Below the pieces are notes generated by a model that ran no database searches, was not told the DNA's origin, and saw only the letters and a list, made by a program, of their open reading frames with translations. Made by a program: the position numbers and the translations under genes. From Gymnorhina tibicen (Eukaryota > Chordata > Aves > Passeriformes > Artamidae), in assembly GCA_013399875.1 (NCBI GenBank), contig VXAZ01018984.1:10219162-10283161 (forward strand): a stretch of DNA of 64,000 nucleotides. Direction: 5' to 3'. Positions 1 to 15,200 of the stretch are shown piece by piece. Positions within the stretch are counted from its first letter, which is position 1. Each line of letters begins with the position of its first letter.

Positions 1-61
1 TAATTGGCTTTACAGGCATGGTTACACTTCATACAGTCAAGGCACCGACCACATTACTTAC

Positions 62-201
62 CCTATATGCGTAACAGCATCCCTGTTTTCACATTCAGTT
101 GTCCATATTGCTATTTTATCACCCTTAGTTCTAACATTAACAACAGCACCACACACATCATCACTGTAGTCATCGAATGACTCCCCAATAAGGCACAGCA
201 G
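62..201 (-). CDS. EIF4E: EIF4E coding exon 6
   Basis: 140 nt encoding LLCLIGESFD to DAVTHI plus two bases of G180. Contains cap triphosphate-binding R157, K159 and K162 and W166. Acceptor CACAG, donor GTAAGT at 61-56. D174 replaces the E of mammals. The final exon (RVYKERLG onwards) is left of position 1. Confidence 0.98.
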
Positions 202-3200
202 CTGTGAAAGAAAGCAGTTCAGAGTCAGAATCCTGTTCTGTAGGCAAGCACTCAGCGTACTCAAGGACTGAGGAATACATTTTACTGCCTACAGCCACTT
301 GCCATAAAGCAATCATTTTCTATTTACTGCAGTGTCTTCTTGAAGTTCCAAATATTACAAGTGAACGTAAACTCTAGTAGGGCATCTTTATCCTCTTCTG
401 ACTTTTCCATTCCTCCTCCTCTCCCACCTGCTGCAAGTTCTGACACAGCTGATAATTTACACAGTGCTGCCTTCCACCCCATCCTCCCAATCCAAAAAAA
501 GAGAAGAATTAAATAACTGTATTCTTCTTTCTACAGTACACTTAACTGTTACAGGTAGACCAATCTCAAGTTTGGTGTCTCCATCAATTCTCTAGGACTA
601 TTTGCACAACTGTTAAGGTCTATTTGCACAACATCAGCTACATATGGTTTAACTTCAGTGCTGAAGTCTGTCAATTCAGAGGTAAATCTGACCACAGCCA
701 GATGAAAAGTGCTATCCAATGAAATGTTACTTCCTATCAACACAGGAAGCTTCAGCATTTCCATAAACTCTACAGTGGGCATCAATGACCCCAAACAGTG
801 TTTAATACAAGTGCACTAATGCAAGTGCACAAGTAACACAAGATTCTTCCTCGCTGGTTTCTAACAGTGAAGCTTGGAATTGGCCGGAAACATCAGCTGG
901 GTCACAGCCCCATGCAACATGCTAACTGTTAAAGTGCTATTGAAAATCTTCAGCTTGCAACTTGTAAAACAAGCAATCCAGATATTCAAAACTAATGGTT
1001 TCTTGTGGCTGAAACAGATTTGCCTAGATGATGCTAAATTAAAATAAAAATATCTTCTGCACGCTGAAACTGCAAATGGACACTTGTTCACTTCCACAGT
1101 ACATTAAATACACTGCTATTGTATCAGTTTTCTGGTATCACTTGTAACATTTGGAAATTCAACATGTTTGCAAAAGCAGGTCAAACAAAGCAGGTCTTCC
1201 AGTACCCATCAGACCCACAAGGGCTGGCTTACTGGAAGAAATACAAAAAGGACAAAGCGTACTAATGAATAAATCAGGTGTAACCAGACATGCTTTCAGT
1301 GTTACACCCAACTGCAGGCTGTACACACTCACTGAGTAATTCAAGCCATAAATGGTTAAGATCAAACCACACACAAACATGCAAAATATTGACCAACTGC
1401 CTTAGTTCACATACAAGCAAAGATGACTACCATGCTCAATAAGCACTAGTCAGGTACATTTGTCATGAATGCTGCACAACAGGGAAAAAAGTCTTCTCAA
1501 ATGAATTTTAGGTTACAGTTAAGCTTTTATTATAATAAAAATTTGTTCCAAAGGGGAGTTATAAAGGCTTTGATTTCTATTGCAGAAAATTGGCTGCATA
1601 TAGTTACTGGAATTAGAAGTGACAGGGTTGTTTTAGAGCACATATCACAGTCACCTGGGTATTTAGGCTCTGTGCCATTGCTCACTGCTAAGCAAAAAGC
1701 AGAGCCCTCCAGCCTTTAGTTTACACAGTCTATCTACATGTTTCCAAGCCATACGTCATGGCTATTAGGAGTCAGGACTCACACATGCATTACACCAAGC
1801 ACATGCAGCAGGATGTTAATTTCCTCACGTGCAGTCACACTGCCCAGTACTGTTCAAAATGCTCTCTTCAAATCACAACTACAGTGACTACAAGGATCCT
1901 GAAAGTTCTGACATTTTGGACACCTCTGCTTTGAATCTCAAGGCCATTTCTCCCTTTCAAAGGGGTGCAATGCTCCTTGCCTCTCACAAAAATAGGGACA
2001 AAAGATGAGAGATTTGCCAAGACTGCAGTGCATTGTCCTGTCTGCAATCCATGTCCCTAAATCCTAGATCGCACTAGACCGTCTCAGGCTATTTTGAGTC
2101 AGTTTCTAGACAACACATTTTTCTATAACACATTTACTGCAATCCACAATCTCTAGAAATATATTTACCATTCAATTCTATTCCAAGAGATAACAGCAAT
2201 GGAAAAAAAAAGTATTTTTGTGGTGTATATACAGGATGAATGTGCTACTATTGCCTATCCCAGCATTAAGATAAATACAGAAAGAAAAAAGTAAATCTTA
2301 AAGTCCCTTCTTCAACAAAGCCAAAACCTGAAAACTATTCACTTTTTTAAAAAGAATTTGTAAAACAAGTTGTTTTATCAATTATTTTATCAGTTGAATC
2401 AGCAAGGTGCACTCAAGACAATGTATTATTTTCACAGCAATTCAACAGCTGTTCTGTACACTACATGGGAAAAGCTTTATCTGTCCTGCAGAACTCTCCC
2501 TGTTGCTGCCTGTTACAAGAAAGTATTAGAATACACCCACATGAAGGATCACTGTTGAAAAAAACATGTTTCAAATACAGCCTGTCAATAAAACCCTACA
2601 GGACACTCTGCTGCCCAGAAGTTAGAAGCCTAGTGTAGCACAACAAGATGAAACCAGTTAAATATATTTTCACACAAACACAAGACTCTTCAGCTGCCAC
2701 TGGTAAGGCCATAGTGCTTACTGTCTCTAGCCAGAAGCGATCAAGGTCACTTCGTCTCTGCTGCTTGTTTAGTGTAATTAGCCATCGGCCTCCTCGCTTG
2801 TTTTTTTCATCTTCCCACATGGGTTCAATCCCATCCTGCAAAGGAAGGCCACAAGTTAAATCAGACTCCATCTCTATTTTCCCTAAAGAACCACCAAAAG
2901 GCCAGTGATAACTGAAAGAGCAACTTAAGAGAGAAATGTATAGTTTAAGATACATACCAGAATGTCCAGAAATACTGTCTCACCCCAGTATCAAACTTCC
3001 AAAACAACTCAAGTGCACTCTCTAATGAATTTTTAGTTCTACAGAAACATCACGGCCCAGGCAAGTCTTAGCTACGTATTATATTAAAAAAAACCCTGAG
3101 GCAACAGGCAAAGACAACCACCTGCTCTGCCCTGCATGAAACCAGAATGTGGCTGCTAATTTTATCTGGAGTCTTTATTTTATGTCTTGCACTCAGTGCA

Positions 3201-6200
3201 AGATCAGCCAAGTGCTTCATTTATGCATACAGATTCTTTCACTGAAACAGACACCTTTGGCAGTCTCTCCCAGTGACTTCCTTCACACACAAGGTGAAAA
3301 TAAGAGGGTTTTCATTGTTGGGGGAAAAGAGAGGGGGAAAAAAATAAAGAAAAAAATCAACATACCCTTTCAAAAACAAATCTGATTCACATTTTACCAG
3401 TGGTCCCGCACTGAATTACATGATTCTGCATGTGCTGATACAGCAAAGCAGCCAGCTGCTACTCCCATATCAATCAGCTATGCAGCACTTCAGAAAGTCA
3501 CTCCAAAAGTAATTGTCTACACAGAGGAATTCTGTTAAGAACTGTCCACTAAGAGAACTGGACTACAGAACTTGTGGCTGAAAACTAAGTTGTTCAACCT
3601 GCAGGATGGAGTGGTGTAATCTCACTGTAAATGTAACAACCTCACTGCCAGCTGCAGATCTTAAACTACTTCATCACTTTTAAGAGGCCCTCTTAAGAGG
3701 TCACAACTGAAGGACAGCAGTAAGAGATTGCCCAGAAGCCTGAAACAGTTGCCAATTCTATACCTGTTTCATGAAGTTACATAATTAAGTTATTACTCCT
3801 TGATGACAAGCAAACACAGAACAGATACACATACCTAAAACACATATTTAGGATTCATGCAAAAAAATTACAAGCATTATCCACAGATATACAAATCTCT
3901 GCAGGGCCTACAGCTTCTTACAAGTCTAGTAAGGTTTTTCAGTCACCTTTACCTTCCCCAACCCAAGCAGCATCACCTCTTCACTACATAATGCTGCTGG
4001 GTCTACAGTGTACACCATCCACTGAGGAGCCCCAGCCTGTGGCTACATTTTACAAAGGAGGAGGAGGAACCAGGCGCCAGCACATCAGGGACTATTTTAG
4101 GTATCAGAATCCAGAAAGGAAGCTGCATGATAGAAGCACTACCAAGAGGTTAGGATTTAACTTAGAGCTCCAATTCAGATCTCCCATCCTAGCTGAGGCA
4201 TGATTTCATGTACACTTTCCCATCAGCATTTCCTATTCACTAGTTTGGACACTCCCTCAATATGTTCTAAGTGTCCATGTTGGGTGCACTTTTCTATTCC
4301 ATGCTTAAGTAATATAGCATTTAACTGCCAGTGTAAAAATTAATAGGAGCATTGTGCATCTGGCTAGTAGTACCCATAAGGAATTACCCATAAGAAATAC
4401 TGGGGAACATTGCTGCCTCCCACAGACATTTGAACTCATTTCACATCAAGTGACAGAGCTGGAAAACCTTTCATATTAGAAAAATTCACACTTAATTGTT
4501 TGCACAAACATCTCAAATGTAGAATGAAGACTAATACAGTCATGGATTAAAATCTACCATCTGTGATGTGCTAAAGCAAGTACTTGCAATTTCAGAAGTA
4601 GTGACAACCTGATCTTCAGACAGCACATGTTTGGGATGTCCTCAAAAAAATTAACACCTTTATTACATTCCCAGCCAAGTTCCTAAATGTCTTAAGTGCA
4701 ATATTTGGACAGTGTCTTGCTGTCAGGAGTCAGGAAACCATCCATTAACATCCGTAACTAAAGAAAAAATGTTAGCAAGCCTACCTTAAAGAGCGAGTAG
4801 TCACAACCAGGCATTAAATTACTAGAGAGCTGGATATGGTTGTATAAACTATTGGAGGGAAAAAAGTAGGATTAGAAACTAAGCATTGTTTTAAGGTACA
4901 AAATTCTTAAAGAATTTAAGACATATGACCAAACAAAGCCCAAAAATTAAGGAGCAATAAAGTTATTTCAGAAGCAACCTATTTCTTAAGTATTTTTCAA
5001 CAATGTAAAAGCATCAGTTTTAAGATCTAAGCTTAAAGCAGCAGAATGGTATAGGAATCCCACAACTGCTTAAAAACTCATTTCCAATGCTTCTTTTAAA
5101 CCTAGTTCTAGGTTTAGAACTAAAGTTCAAAGTTATTAGGAACATAACTCACTGAGCTTTCAGGGCAACAACTTCCGTGTCCATGTGTTTTCTGTACGTT
5201 CATGGAATAAGGATAATTGTTTATATTTCTAGGGCTACTCTCACTGCTGAGAGTGTTTTTTAGGAGAAACGTTCAACCTTGCTATTTAATACAGTACTCT
5301 AGGTGCAAATGCTGTAGGCCTGATAATTCAAATTAAGGACTCAAAAGGCAAGAACAGATGATACACAACAAAATATATATTCAGAATTAAACTTACAACT
5401 ATGCAATTCAGAAAAACAATCAAAGCAGCACACAGAGTCTCCTCCTCAAGCAAGGAGATAGATGACTTTTTTCACCCCTGCACTGTTAGGGTCAGACTTC
5501 AGAAAGAGGGCTGCACATACTACAGCAACCTGTAACCCAAGACCAACTAATACTCAGGCATAGTTCAGCACCAAAAAGAAAACTGATTACTGCGATGTTC
5601 TAACTGTGAGAAATCATGCAAAGGAATTTATGACATTTACAAATTTAACATTATTTATAACAACTACAAATTTAACAGCTTGCCTCTTTTAAGTTTATCT
5701 TAACATAGAAATTTTCTCCCCAGAACAACACTCCTATTTCCCACTCCAACCACAATGGAGGCATAACTTAACTGCTGGTGGCTGATTTTATACCTTCACA
5801 GCAGTCATCTAGATTAAGCACTTCTTTTAATTACCAAGACTGTCTTGGTGATAGAAGCTGAAAAACTTACCCTTAGCCAGCTTTAACAGTGAGCGTCCAA
5901 CACTTCAGCTGCCCATCACATACCCCACCACTGCCAGCTGAGTGAACCACAGTTTGCAGTCACCCCCACAGTAGGAATGGGAAAGCTGGTTACAAGCCCA
6001 GAATCCCATTCCCCTGTCATAACTGCATCCATAAAGTTACGGGAAATGCTGAAGTATTTTTCCTCCCTGTGCTAATGGATCACTGATGGGTCCTATTATT
6101 ACACTCAGACCCCATCTCTCTCCCTTGCTGATCACATCCAAAAAAAGTATGCAATAAAACCAAGAACCCTACCACTCAATGTAGCATGAAACACTAAGAT

Positions 6201-9200
6201 CATATACATAATGCTTTTTTTTTTAACTCTCAATTTCACAGCATGTGCATTTTCTCCATGTTTCAGCATTATGGCAGGCAAAATCTTGATTGAAGCAAGC
6301 ATTTGGAAAGCACAGGCCCACCTTCAACGACTTTTTATTGCTGTTGGAGCTTAACTACTCTCACAGACCTTTAATTTAGAATGAAGGTAATTTCTTCTGT
6401 AACCTCTAATGAATTTTTTTCGAGGATGCCATTAATCTGCATGAATCTCAAGTACTATGCTCCAGATTCACACACACTCTTGAACATGTGACATGAGCCA
6501 GCAGTCAATCAAGAAGCAAAATGCAGGGCCATGAAAATGGCAATCAGTTGGCCACCAGAATTTACAGGTTCATGTTACTATGAGATAGCTACTGCACAAA
6601 TTAAACGTTTACATATTTGTCATGTACACATGAATATAAGCAGTGTTGCAGTGTTACAGCAAGACAACGTGCATTTAAAGGATGAAGAACTTCTCCATTC
6701 ACATTTTCTTTAACAGACTTCACCTTCAATTTTACAAATATTTCAGATTACACCCAAAAATTTGCAGTTAATGGAGTACTTTAACAGTTTCTTTGACTTG
6801 GACATAAGCTATACCAACAAATCCCAGAATTATTGAGCAGATTGAAAAATCTTTACTTACGCCCAAAAATCTTCAACAGTATCAAACTTTGAGATAAGAC
6901 GAAGATTTGCTTGCCAAGTTTTGCTCTTGTCATTTTTAAAAAACCAGAGTGCCCATCTAAAGGAAAAGAAAATAAAAACATCTAGAAATTAGAGTACATA
7001 AAAAATGTGATTATGTCTATTGTTATATCCAAGCTAATTAGAAACCTTAATATATTATCAGCATGGAGGTCAGTTTTCATCAATAAGCTACACAATCAAT
7101 TCTTTACAGACCAACGTTTGTGCTTCCATTACAAAAATTGTAGTAGACTTTATCAATCCATTAGGTAAATATTTTAAATAGCTTTGAAATTCTTTTAAAA
7201 CTCTAAACCTCAAATGTTTTTCCTTGCTGTCACTGCTAAACTGCAATCCCCTACCACAAACAACTGATTATGGTCTAAAACAACACCAACTGTTCGAACT
7301 GGGCTCCCTGGCCAGTAATTTCCTTGTAAAGGTTACATAAGCGAGTTATATCACTCCAAAGCTATGTATGACACGAAAGCTTCCCAAGCACTCACATACT
7401 AGGAAAGCATAAATTTTAAAAGGGAAGTTGCATTATGCTTACTAATGGCAACCACCTCAAATCCCCACAAATTGATTGTTTCACGTTTTAAAATTAGCAT
7501 ATATAAAGACAAGACTAAATGAAAAAAATCATCTCTGCTGAGTATAAATATCAACACAAAATTGAACCTTTCGCACAAAGATGCTCTTTCTGAATCTAAA
7601 AAGCATCATTGCAGCAATTTAAAATGCTGGACGAGGATACCTAATGAGGCATTTAATCAAACGGCTGGATTTTTTTTCCACTCTGATCATTTCAGTAGTG
7701 TTGAAATAACTCAGGTTAGCACTAGAGCAGATTTATTTTCACACAGCAGAGAACTTTTAAGTAACTAGATGTCAATCTATTGTTTTGAGACCCTTCTTGA
7801 CATTTCAAACCTAGTTTTAGAAGTTTACTCCTTTCCAGTAATAGCCTCACTACCACTTGTAAAGAAGTGTAAGCACCAATTTAATCAAGATGTTTAGAGG
7901 AAAGATAAGAAAGATGGAAGCTGAAAGACAACAAGGAAAATGGGATACATGCAGCATAGCACTCCAGGGAAACATGGTTTTTCACACTTGCTCAAAACTT
8001 AGCAGAAGAGTAAGGTATCACTTGGTAAAAGGTACCTGCCAACACTAACTACTGAGCATTCCACAGTAACTCTTCAGCTCACTTGGAGAAAATTACTTCC
8101 TAGCTGGTCTTTTTGAAGCTGTAAACAGGCTTGTATTTTCCACGAACTTTTAACTATAATTTTAACTACAAGTTTTTACCACTGGCACCTTAGTTTACCC
8201 AAGTACAAGGCAGAATGCACTGTTTTCCAGTTCTGCTGGGCAGCAGCTTCACCTCAGTGCCAGCCTCTTAAATATACCAGACAAAAGCAACAAAAGCTCT
8301 ACTTGCCTCCAACTAAAAGCAAAGCCATGCTCTTTTCAAGTACCTGGCTGCATTTTTTAAACTTGCAAAGATTTTCAGCTTCTGTAAATGCACTATCTGA
8401 AAAGACTCTGAATATTAAAGTCTGGATCAGATTCTCCTTACTCTGCAATCCCAATGCAAAAATCTTCAGAAAAACCTGAGAACTCTCAAAATACTGCTAG
8501 AGAATGTAAGGTCAACAAGAGCTGCGAAGCCACAGGCATTTTTCTGTCCCTGGCAAAACTACAATCACACTTCTATACTATTTACCTGTTTTGTAGTGGA
8601 TGTTTAATATACTGTTCAGGGCTGGCAACCTCCTGACTAGGTGCTGGCTCGGTTTTCTCCTCTTCTGCAGGTTGGGGATTGGGAGTGGTTTCCTGTTTGA
8701 AGAAAGGAGTTATTAATACATTCCTTCTCAATTTTTGTAGAAGTAATTTAGTTCTTTGAAGTAACTTTAGGAAGGATGAAGCTAAGAGTTCCTATAATTT
8801 ATCTTGATTAGAGGCTCAGAGCACATCACGGAAGCACAATTTGTATCCCTTTATTCTTCAACATATGAACAATTCCTACAAAAAATACTAACTGCAGGAA
8901 TTTGCATTCTGCTGTTCAGTGATTTGCTTCCTATGTAATTTGTTTCCAAAATGGTTTACTATACCTACTTGTATAATTTTGAAATAATTTTGAGTGCTAT
9001 TTCAGAAATATACAATATATGTTATCTAGAATACACACATCTAAAATAAATTCAGAGTAGTAATTTCAGAAGGAAAATTATTTTTAATCAGCTTCTGACA
9101 GAGGATCATTTGAAACAGGTGTACAGGCCCTGTTATTTAGAAAAAAATCTGTTAATACAAGTAGAAGATAAAACTACAATTCTCAGATCTAAAATCAGCT

Positions 9201-12200
9201 ACTGCAAGCAGCGAGAAGCCAAGCTAGTGCGTAGTTATCTTTGCATCTGCAGCATCATCGTGAACCAAACAGCAGAATTCAAACACGCATCAGTTCTCAA
9301 ATTTCCAACTGAAATAAATGTACTTACTGGTTTAGTATGTATTAGATTGATTTCAAGCATTATTTTTTCAACTTTCTAGAGACAGGTCTAGAAATGTTAA
9401 ATATACTTTAACACAAAGTAGTAAAATATATTCTCTTCACATGCAAACCCCCTGAGGCTCGTCATTCAGTTCCAGAAGTCACTGTGTCAGGTTTGAAATT
9501 CTAATGCCATTCCTTCAAACCAGGGAATACAAAGCTTTATTGTGAGGCCAAGTGTCCCTGCCAGTTACCACCATCTCTCCCTAATCTGTAATCCATGCTA
9601 GAATATTACAGAGACATGGAATGAGGACTGTAGCTTCCCTACAGCTAACACAAAAATGCCTATACAGCTGACCCTGTGGAAGAAAAAGCACTTCAGCAAT
9701 ATAAATAAAACCTAACTACAGCAGACCCAAAGACTCTAGACATTTCCAAATGTGGCAATATAAAAGTAGTATTTAAAAATTAATATAATTTTTATGGTTT
9801 TAACAGAACAAATTAACATAGGGGTGAATTAAGTAATGTTAAGTAATTTAATTAATGGAACAGTTTACTCCAGGCTTCCACGTAAGTTTATCATCACACC
9901 AAAGCTGCTGAAAAGTGGAATGGATTTGAAGTGATAACACTGTTCAGTCTTCACAGACACAGCTGGCAAACTTCTGGTAACACCTAAAGATCTGTCTTAA
10001 CAGGGATTTTCTTTTTATTATCAATATATTTAGCATTATTAAGCATGATATTATGTTTTCAATCAGGGAAGTTACTCCTTTATGGCTGAAAATAAAAGTA
10101 CACTTTAGTTTAACAGCCCACCTAGGAAAACAACTCTTTACATTTCAGAACACTCACATGCACCTGCATTTAGAGTGAAGGGACTGAAATGCCAAGACCT
10201 AACAGGAGCGCTTGGCCAGTGCTTTGCTTTACACAGTACAATAGCACAATTCCCTTCCTCTTAGTAAAACTAAATGCTTTCTGAGGATTCCCCAAAAGGG
10301 ATCATCACTGACAAACCCACAAAAGCACAGCGTTGAACAACCTGTCATATCTCCTCCAGTGTAATACTATAAAAAGCTAAGCAGACCTTCAAAAAAACTT
10401 AGTAAGCTCCTCAAATTCTATCTAGAATAAAATTTCTAGTGTTATCCCCACTTATTTTTGGTATCATTCATCTTTAATTATGCAAAACCATCCCACTGAA
10501 CAATTCAAGACAGTGCACAGAAGCTGTAGAATTCACCAAGGAAGCACTTTAATATTTCCTCCTTCATTACCATCTGTATTATATTACAAAGAAACAAGTA
10601 TAGACAACTAAAATTTAAGTGTGGCCCCTTCAGGGGTTTCTAACTAGAAAATTCAGAAAAGTTACATGTGCAAATACAATAACTCTACAACAAAAATTTT
10701 GCTGAAATTCTGGAATAGCACTAGGTTTTGTGATAAAGCTTGCTTTCAGTCACAATATTCTGCAGTTGTGACATCTAATCACAACTGATTTACAGATGTC
10801 ATTATACTAGGAATTTTGACATCAAACAGACTCACTCTTGCTGAATGCAGAGCATCTTCCAAAAATAATTTCAGTTGAGAATCTCATGTTTGCTCAGCAA
10901 CTAGCTTTCAACATACAAAGAGCTAATCCCAAAGTCTCCCTGGTCATTCTCCAGAAGTATCACAACTACATAAAATGGAAGAATCAATACAAAGCCACTG
11001 AGCACATGCAGGGCTAAACTGTTTCATAACTTCTAACAAAAGACAACATTGGAGAGGATTAAGGTAGCATATCCAGACAAAAAGAAAAATGCCATGAGCC
11101 TGAACGTCTGCCTAGTACACTGATGGTCATCCTTCACACAACTACATGAAATTCTACTTTTGGACAAACAGAAGACATCTGACTCAGCAAAAGCCTTTTA
11201 CTTGAGCCACCACAATATCAAGTCCCTCTAGATACTCTGAAAGCTACATGGCATTCATGAAACTCAGACTAACCACAACTTCAAGCTCCTGTCCAAAATA
11301 GAACATGACAGCTCAACTCCAAGGCCCAGCTAACTACAACCTTGACCCAGGACCGTGCCACTCCCCTCAAAAACTATGCCAACCAGAAGAGACTTTTTTT
11401 TCAGCACCAGGCTGCCTCATCAAGGATAGCTACAGGTCTACACACCAGGTGTAAAGTTGGAAGCAGAACTTATTACTAAAAACAGTTTTCTGGCTGGTCT
11501 CAGAAAGAAGCCTAAAGCAGCTTATTTTCACTTCCTTCTATTTCCCACAGCCATCAAGGAAAACAGAAAAAGAACCATTTTTATTTTTGGCTGGTTAATA
11601 ATTATCAGCTCCTATTTCCTTTCATCTTACATTTATCACACTATTCTGACTAGTGAAATGAAATATTTGTATACCAAAGCACTTTTCATTATTAGTCAAA
11701 TAGAACGTAAGTTCATTAATTGGTATTTAAAGTCCATTTAAAGTCCTGAAAATTGTACAAGAAATTGCATAGAATTCTATTCTATAAATACCACATGAAT
11801 TAGTGTTATTGTCCACATTTTAGCAATTTACATCTTGAAACCCTGCAATTAAAACACTATTAACCAAAGTTAGACTGACTCCACTAGTAGTTTCTGGACT
11901 ACTTTATTAAAAATCCTTCGTAATACTTTACTATTGCTCATAACTAATGTATTCTTTAACCTAAAATTGACTTTACACCAAGTAACCACTGAGCTTGCTG
12001 CTTTTAAAATGTAAGTAATAAAATAGGCTAGTATTACCAGACAAACTGGAAAGCTTCATATGGCCAATCCCACTTCTCACACGCAAGACAGCACATAATT
12101 AAGTGACCTTTATTCACTACCCACATGGTTTTTGACATAGGAATCAGCTTGCAGAAGTCCATGAAACATTTGCCTTCTCAGCATTTAATGACTCTGCGTA

Positions 12201-15200
12201 TCTGCAATTACTTGGATTCTGACACTTGCAGATTTAATTGGTGTTATTTACTCTTTCTCCACAGCACATAATGACCAACATATCAAAGGAAGGTGTGCGT
12301 GTCACTGGGACAGGAAACAAAGAGCATTTACAGTAAAAACTGCTTCATCAGGTTTGTCTATTGAGAACAAGCAGCTTGACTAGATTTTACCAAGTGTTTT
12401 CAGATGCTGCCCAAACCACATTAATGTCATTAGTTGTCTACAGAAGTTGTTTAGCAAGTTCAGTTGGAGTGCAACAATTATTGACCAAAAGGACGTAACC
12501 TAGCACTATTATGCACTCTTGGTGAAGGCTAGGAGAATTAATTAGTGGAAGAGGCTTTCCAAGTCTTCTTGCATTAAACCATAAAAACAAGTTACATTCC
12601 AGAGTTTTCACACCTTCTTGTTTAGGGTTTCCAACAGCAGAAAACAGCGTGCCCCAGTTACCTGATGTCTTGGGAAAAACAATTTCAACTACGTGCTGGT
12701 CCTTACGCTTCCTGCGGTAACTGCTACTATGCTACAGCTAGGATAATTTCCAAGGCACAAAATTCAAGAGCTATTTATTTCAAAACATTCTGGACAAAAG
12801 AAAAAAATATTAAAGTCCACCCACAAGCATGGATTATATCATGTAAGAAAACAAACCACGTGATGATTTGATACACAACTCTGAGGAATGAATGTACAGT
12901 GGTAAAAATCATACGTAGTACAAGTAATAGCAACTGTAAGAGAGGTACTAATGGTCACCTGTTACCAATTTAACAGCGTGAATTAGATTTCCAGACACCA
13001 GGACAAAGAAAATATTTCTACTTGTGAGACAGCAATGCCTAATAGAGAGCAACTATCCTAACTGTGTTCAACATTATTTAGAACACCACAAATTTTTAGG
13101 AAGGCAACCACTATTAGAACACAAACATGGAACCTGATTTTAACTGAGTGACATCCCCTCAAATTACAACAGAAGTGCAACGCATGTACAGGAGGACAGG
13201 AACAAAAGTCTAAGTAAAAAAAGTCATACACTTCCTCCATGGTCAAAGGTTTCCTAGGAAATATCACCTCAGATTCAGAAGATACAAAGACTATTTATAG
13301 CCCTCTTGACTTCTGAAAAATGGGTTATATACGCTTGAAAATACCCAACAGATTTTCACCATTTAACTCACAAACTTCTAATTAGCATTAGCAAATAGCT
13401 TACAAGGAATATCAAATTACTTGAGTATCTCTGTGATTTTTGCAGCTGCTGCCTAAGCAAGTTGCCCTTGTGCTAACATCTCTCACCCCAGTCTGCACTC
13501 TGTTGCTGCCTTTCTACCAGAACACAAAATCTACCCATGGCATGAGTTTTCACATCTAACGTTCTGTCTGTTCTAAAGCACTTGGACAAGAAAACTTCCC
13601 AAAACTGCTGGGGAGAACAGTTCAGATGATTCAAAGAACAAAAAGCCTCTAGTCTCCCCAAACACTCCTACACAAAAGACCTCCACATTTTGCAAGTATA
13701 CTGAGCCCTTGGTTCAACAAAGCACAGAATTTTCTATCAGCTGAAAACAAGACACATTCAATCTTCAGAAAAGAATTTAAAACAAAATTTAGAATGTATG
13801 AATGGCCAAGAGATCACTCTTCAAAGCAAAAAGGAATGGATGCACCAGCGGCATGCCCAGTGATTGCAAAGGATGTCATACATACAAGTTATCTGATGAG
13901 CAGCACAAAGTACAGGAAAAACAGACCTTTGTAAAAGATCACTCAAACAACTGCTCTGAATGTTCAGGAATAAAAAATGGACTTTTAAACAGTTAAAACT
14001 TTTCTGCCTTACATCCACTACAGAGAATCCAGGACAACTTGCACTTCCAGGCAGCTAACAGCACACTCATGTTATACAGCACACTAACATCTGTACATCA
14101 CACACCTTCCTAACATGAATGTCTTATAGAGGAACAGGTTTTAAACTTTAAGAAATGAGGACTACTGCAAGCTAATAAACAGCTTCTAAACTCAAGTTTA
14201 ACCTTGACTAGACTTAGAATATTTCAAAAGTGAAAGAAATTTATTTGAGGAAGAAGTCACATTAATTCACGTTTAAAGTCTGCATTTCTCTTTCACGATG
14301 CAGGCACTCTACCATCATCCTTTATTATTCTCCCCTCTATCCCCTCAAAATTCAAACTAATCTTTACAAAGCAGCCAAAAGGGGCACATTTTCTCATCAA
14401 AAAGTTTTCCATGTACCTCCACACCTGCAGGTAGTATCAGTAAATGAAACACAGCTTGATTTCATATGCTATTTTTATGCATTTCTTTGAAACAAGCTTG
14501 GTATTTTATATGCTGTGTGAAATGTAATTATTCAAAATTGCTTTCAGAAAAGCATTTATCTCAAAAAATTTACAAGATGTCCAACATACTCCTCTCAGAG
14601 GGAGCTCCATACTCACTCAGAAATGTAATTTACAATTCAAAAGCTCCTGATAAGATATTCTCAATCATTAAACAGCATGAAAGATACATCTATCCTGTAA
14701 CATTTCAGAAAAATGCAATGAGCAAGCAACTGTGGTCACAATACTGCACTTCAATGCTGTATTGACTTCAAACAGAGCAGGTCACTGACTATTACAGCAG
14801 AAATACCCAGCAACAAGAGCAAGTCTAAACTTACATGCTAACTGTCTGCAAATAAATACCTTTCAGCCTACCTTGAATTTTAGGAGCTATTATCAACTTT
14901 CCAGAATTTTAAGACCCTACACCATTATGTTAGTAACCCCTTGAGGTAACAGTTTCATTTAAATAAAGTTTTGATTCCTATCTATGTATGATCACCCTCT
15001 TAAACAAGCACTTTTCAAATACAGATAACTGAAATGTCACTGTTGTACCCTAAAAAAAACAGAGTTAAATTTACAAGAATTGCATTTATAACAATAACTG
15101 CCATTGAGCAAAAATATAAAAGAACCATGATGCCCACTTCCGATCTGCACATTGAGAGATCAGATTTATATGCACCAAGAAGTTACAGGCTTTATGCAGC

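Noticed and set aside
2596..2955. 119-codon ORF extending EIF4E exon 5 on both sides
   Set aside because: Only DGIEPMW to FWLET matches eIF4E and is bounded by AG and GT; the flanks are intron.
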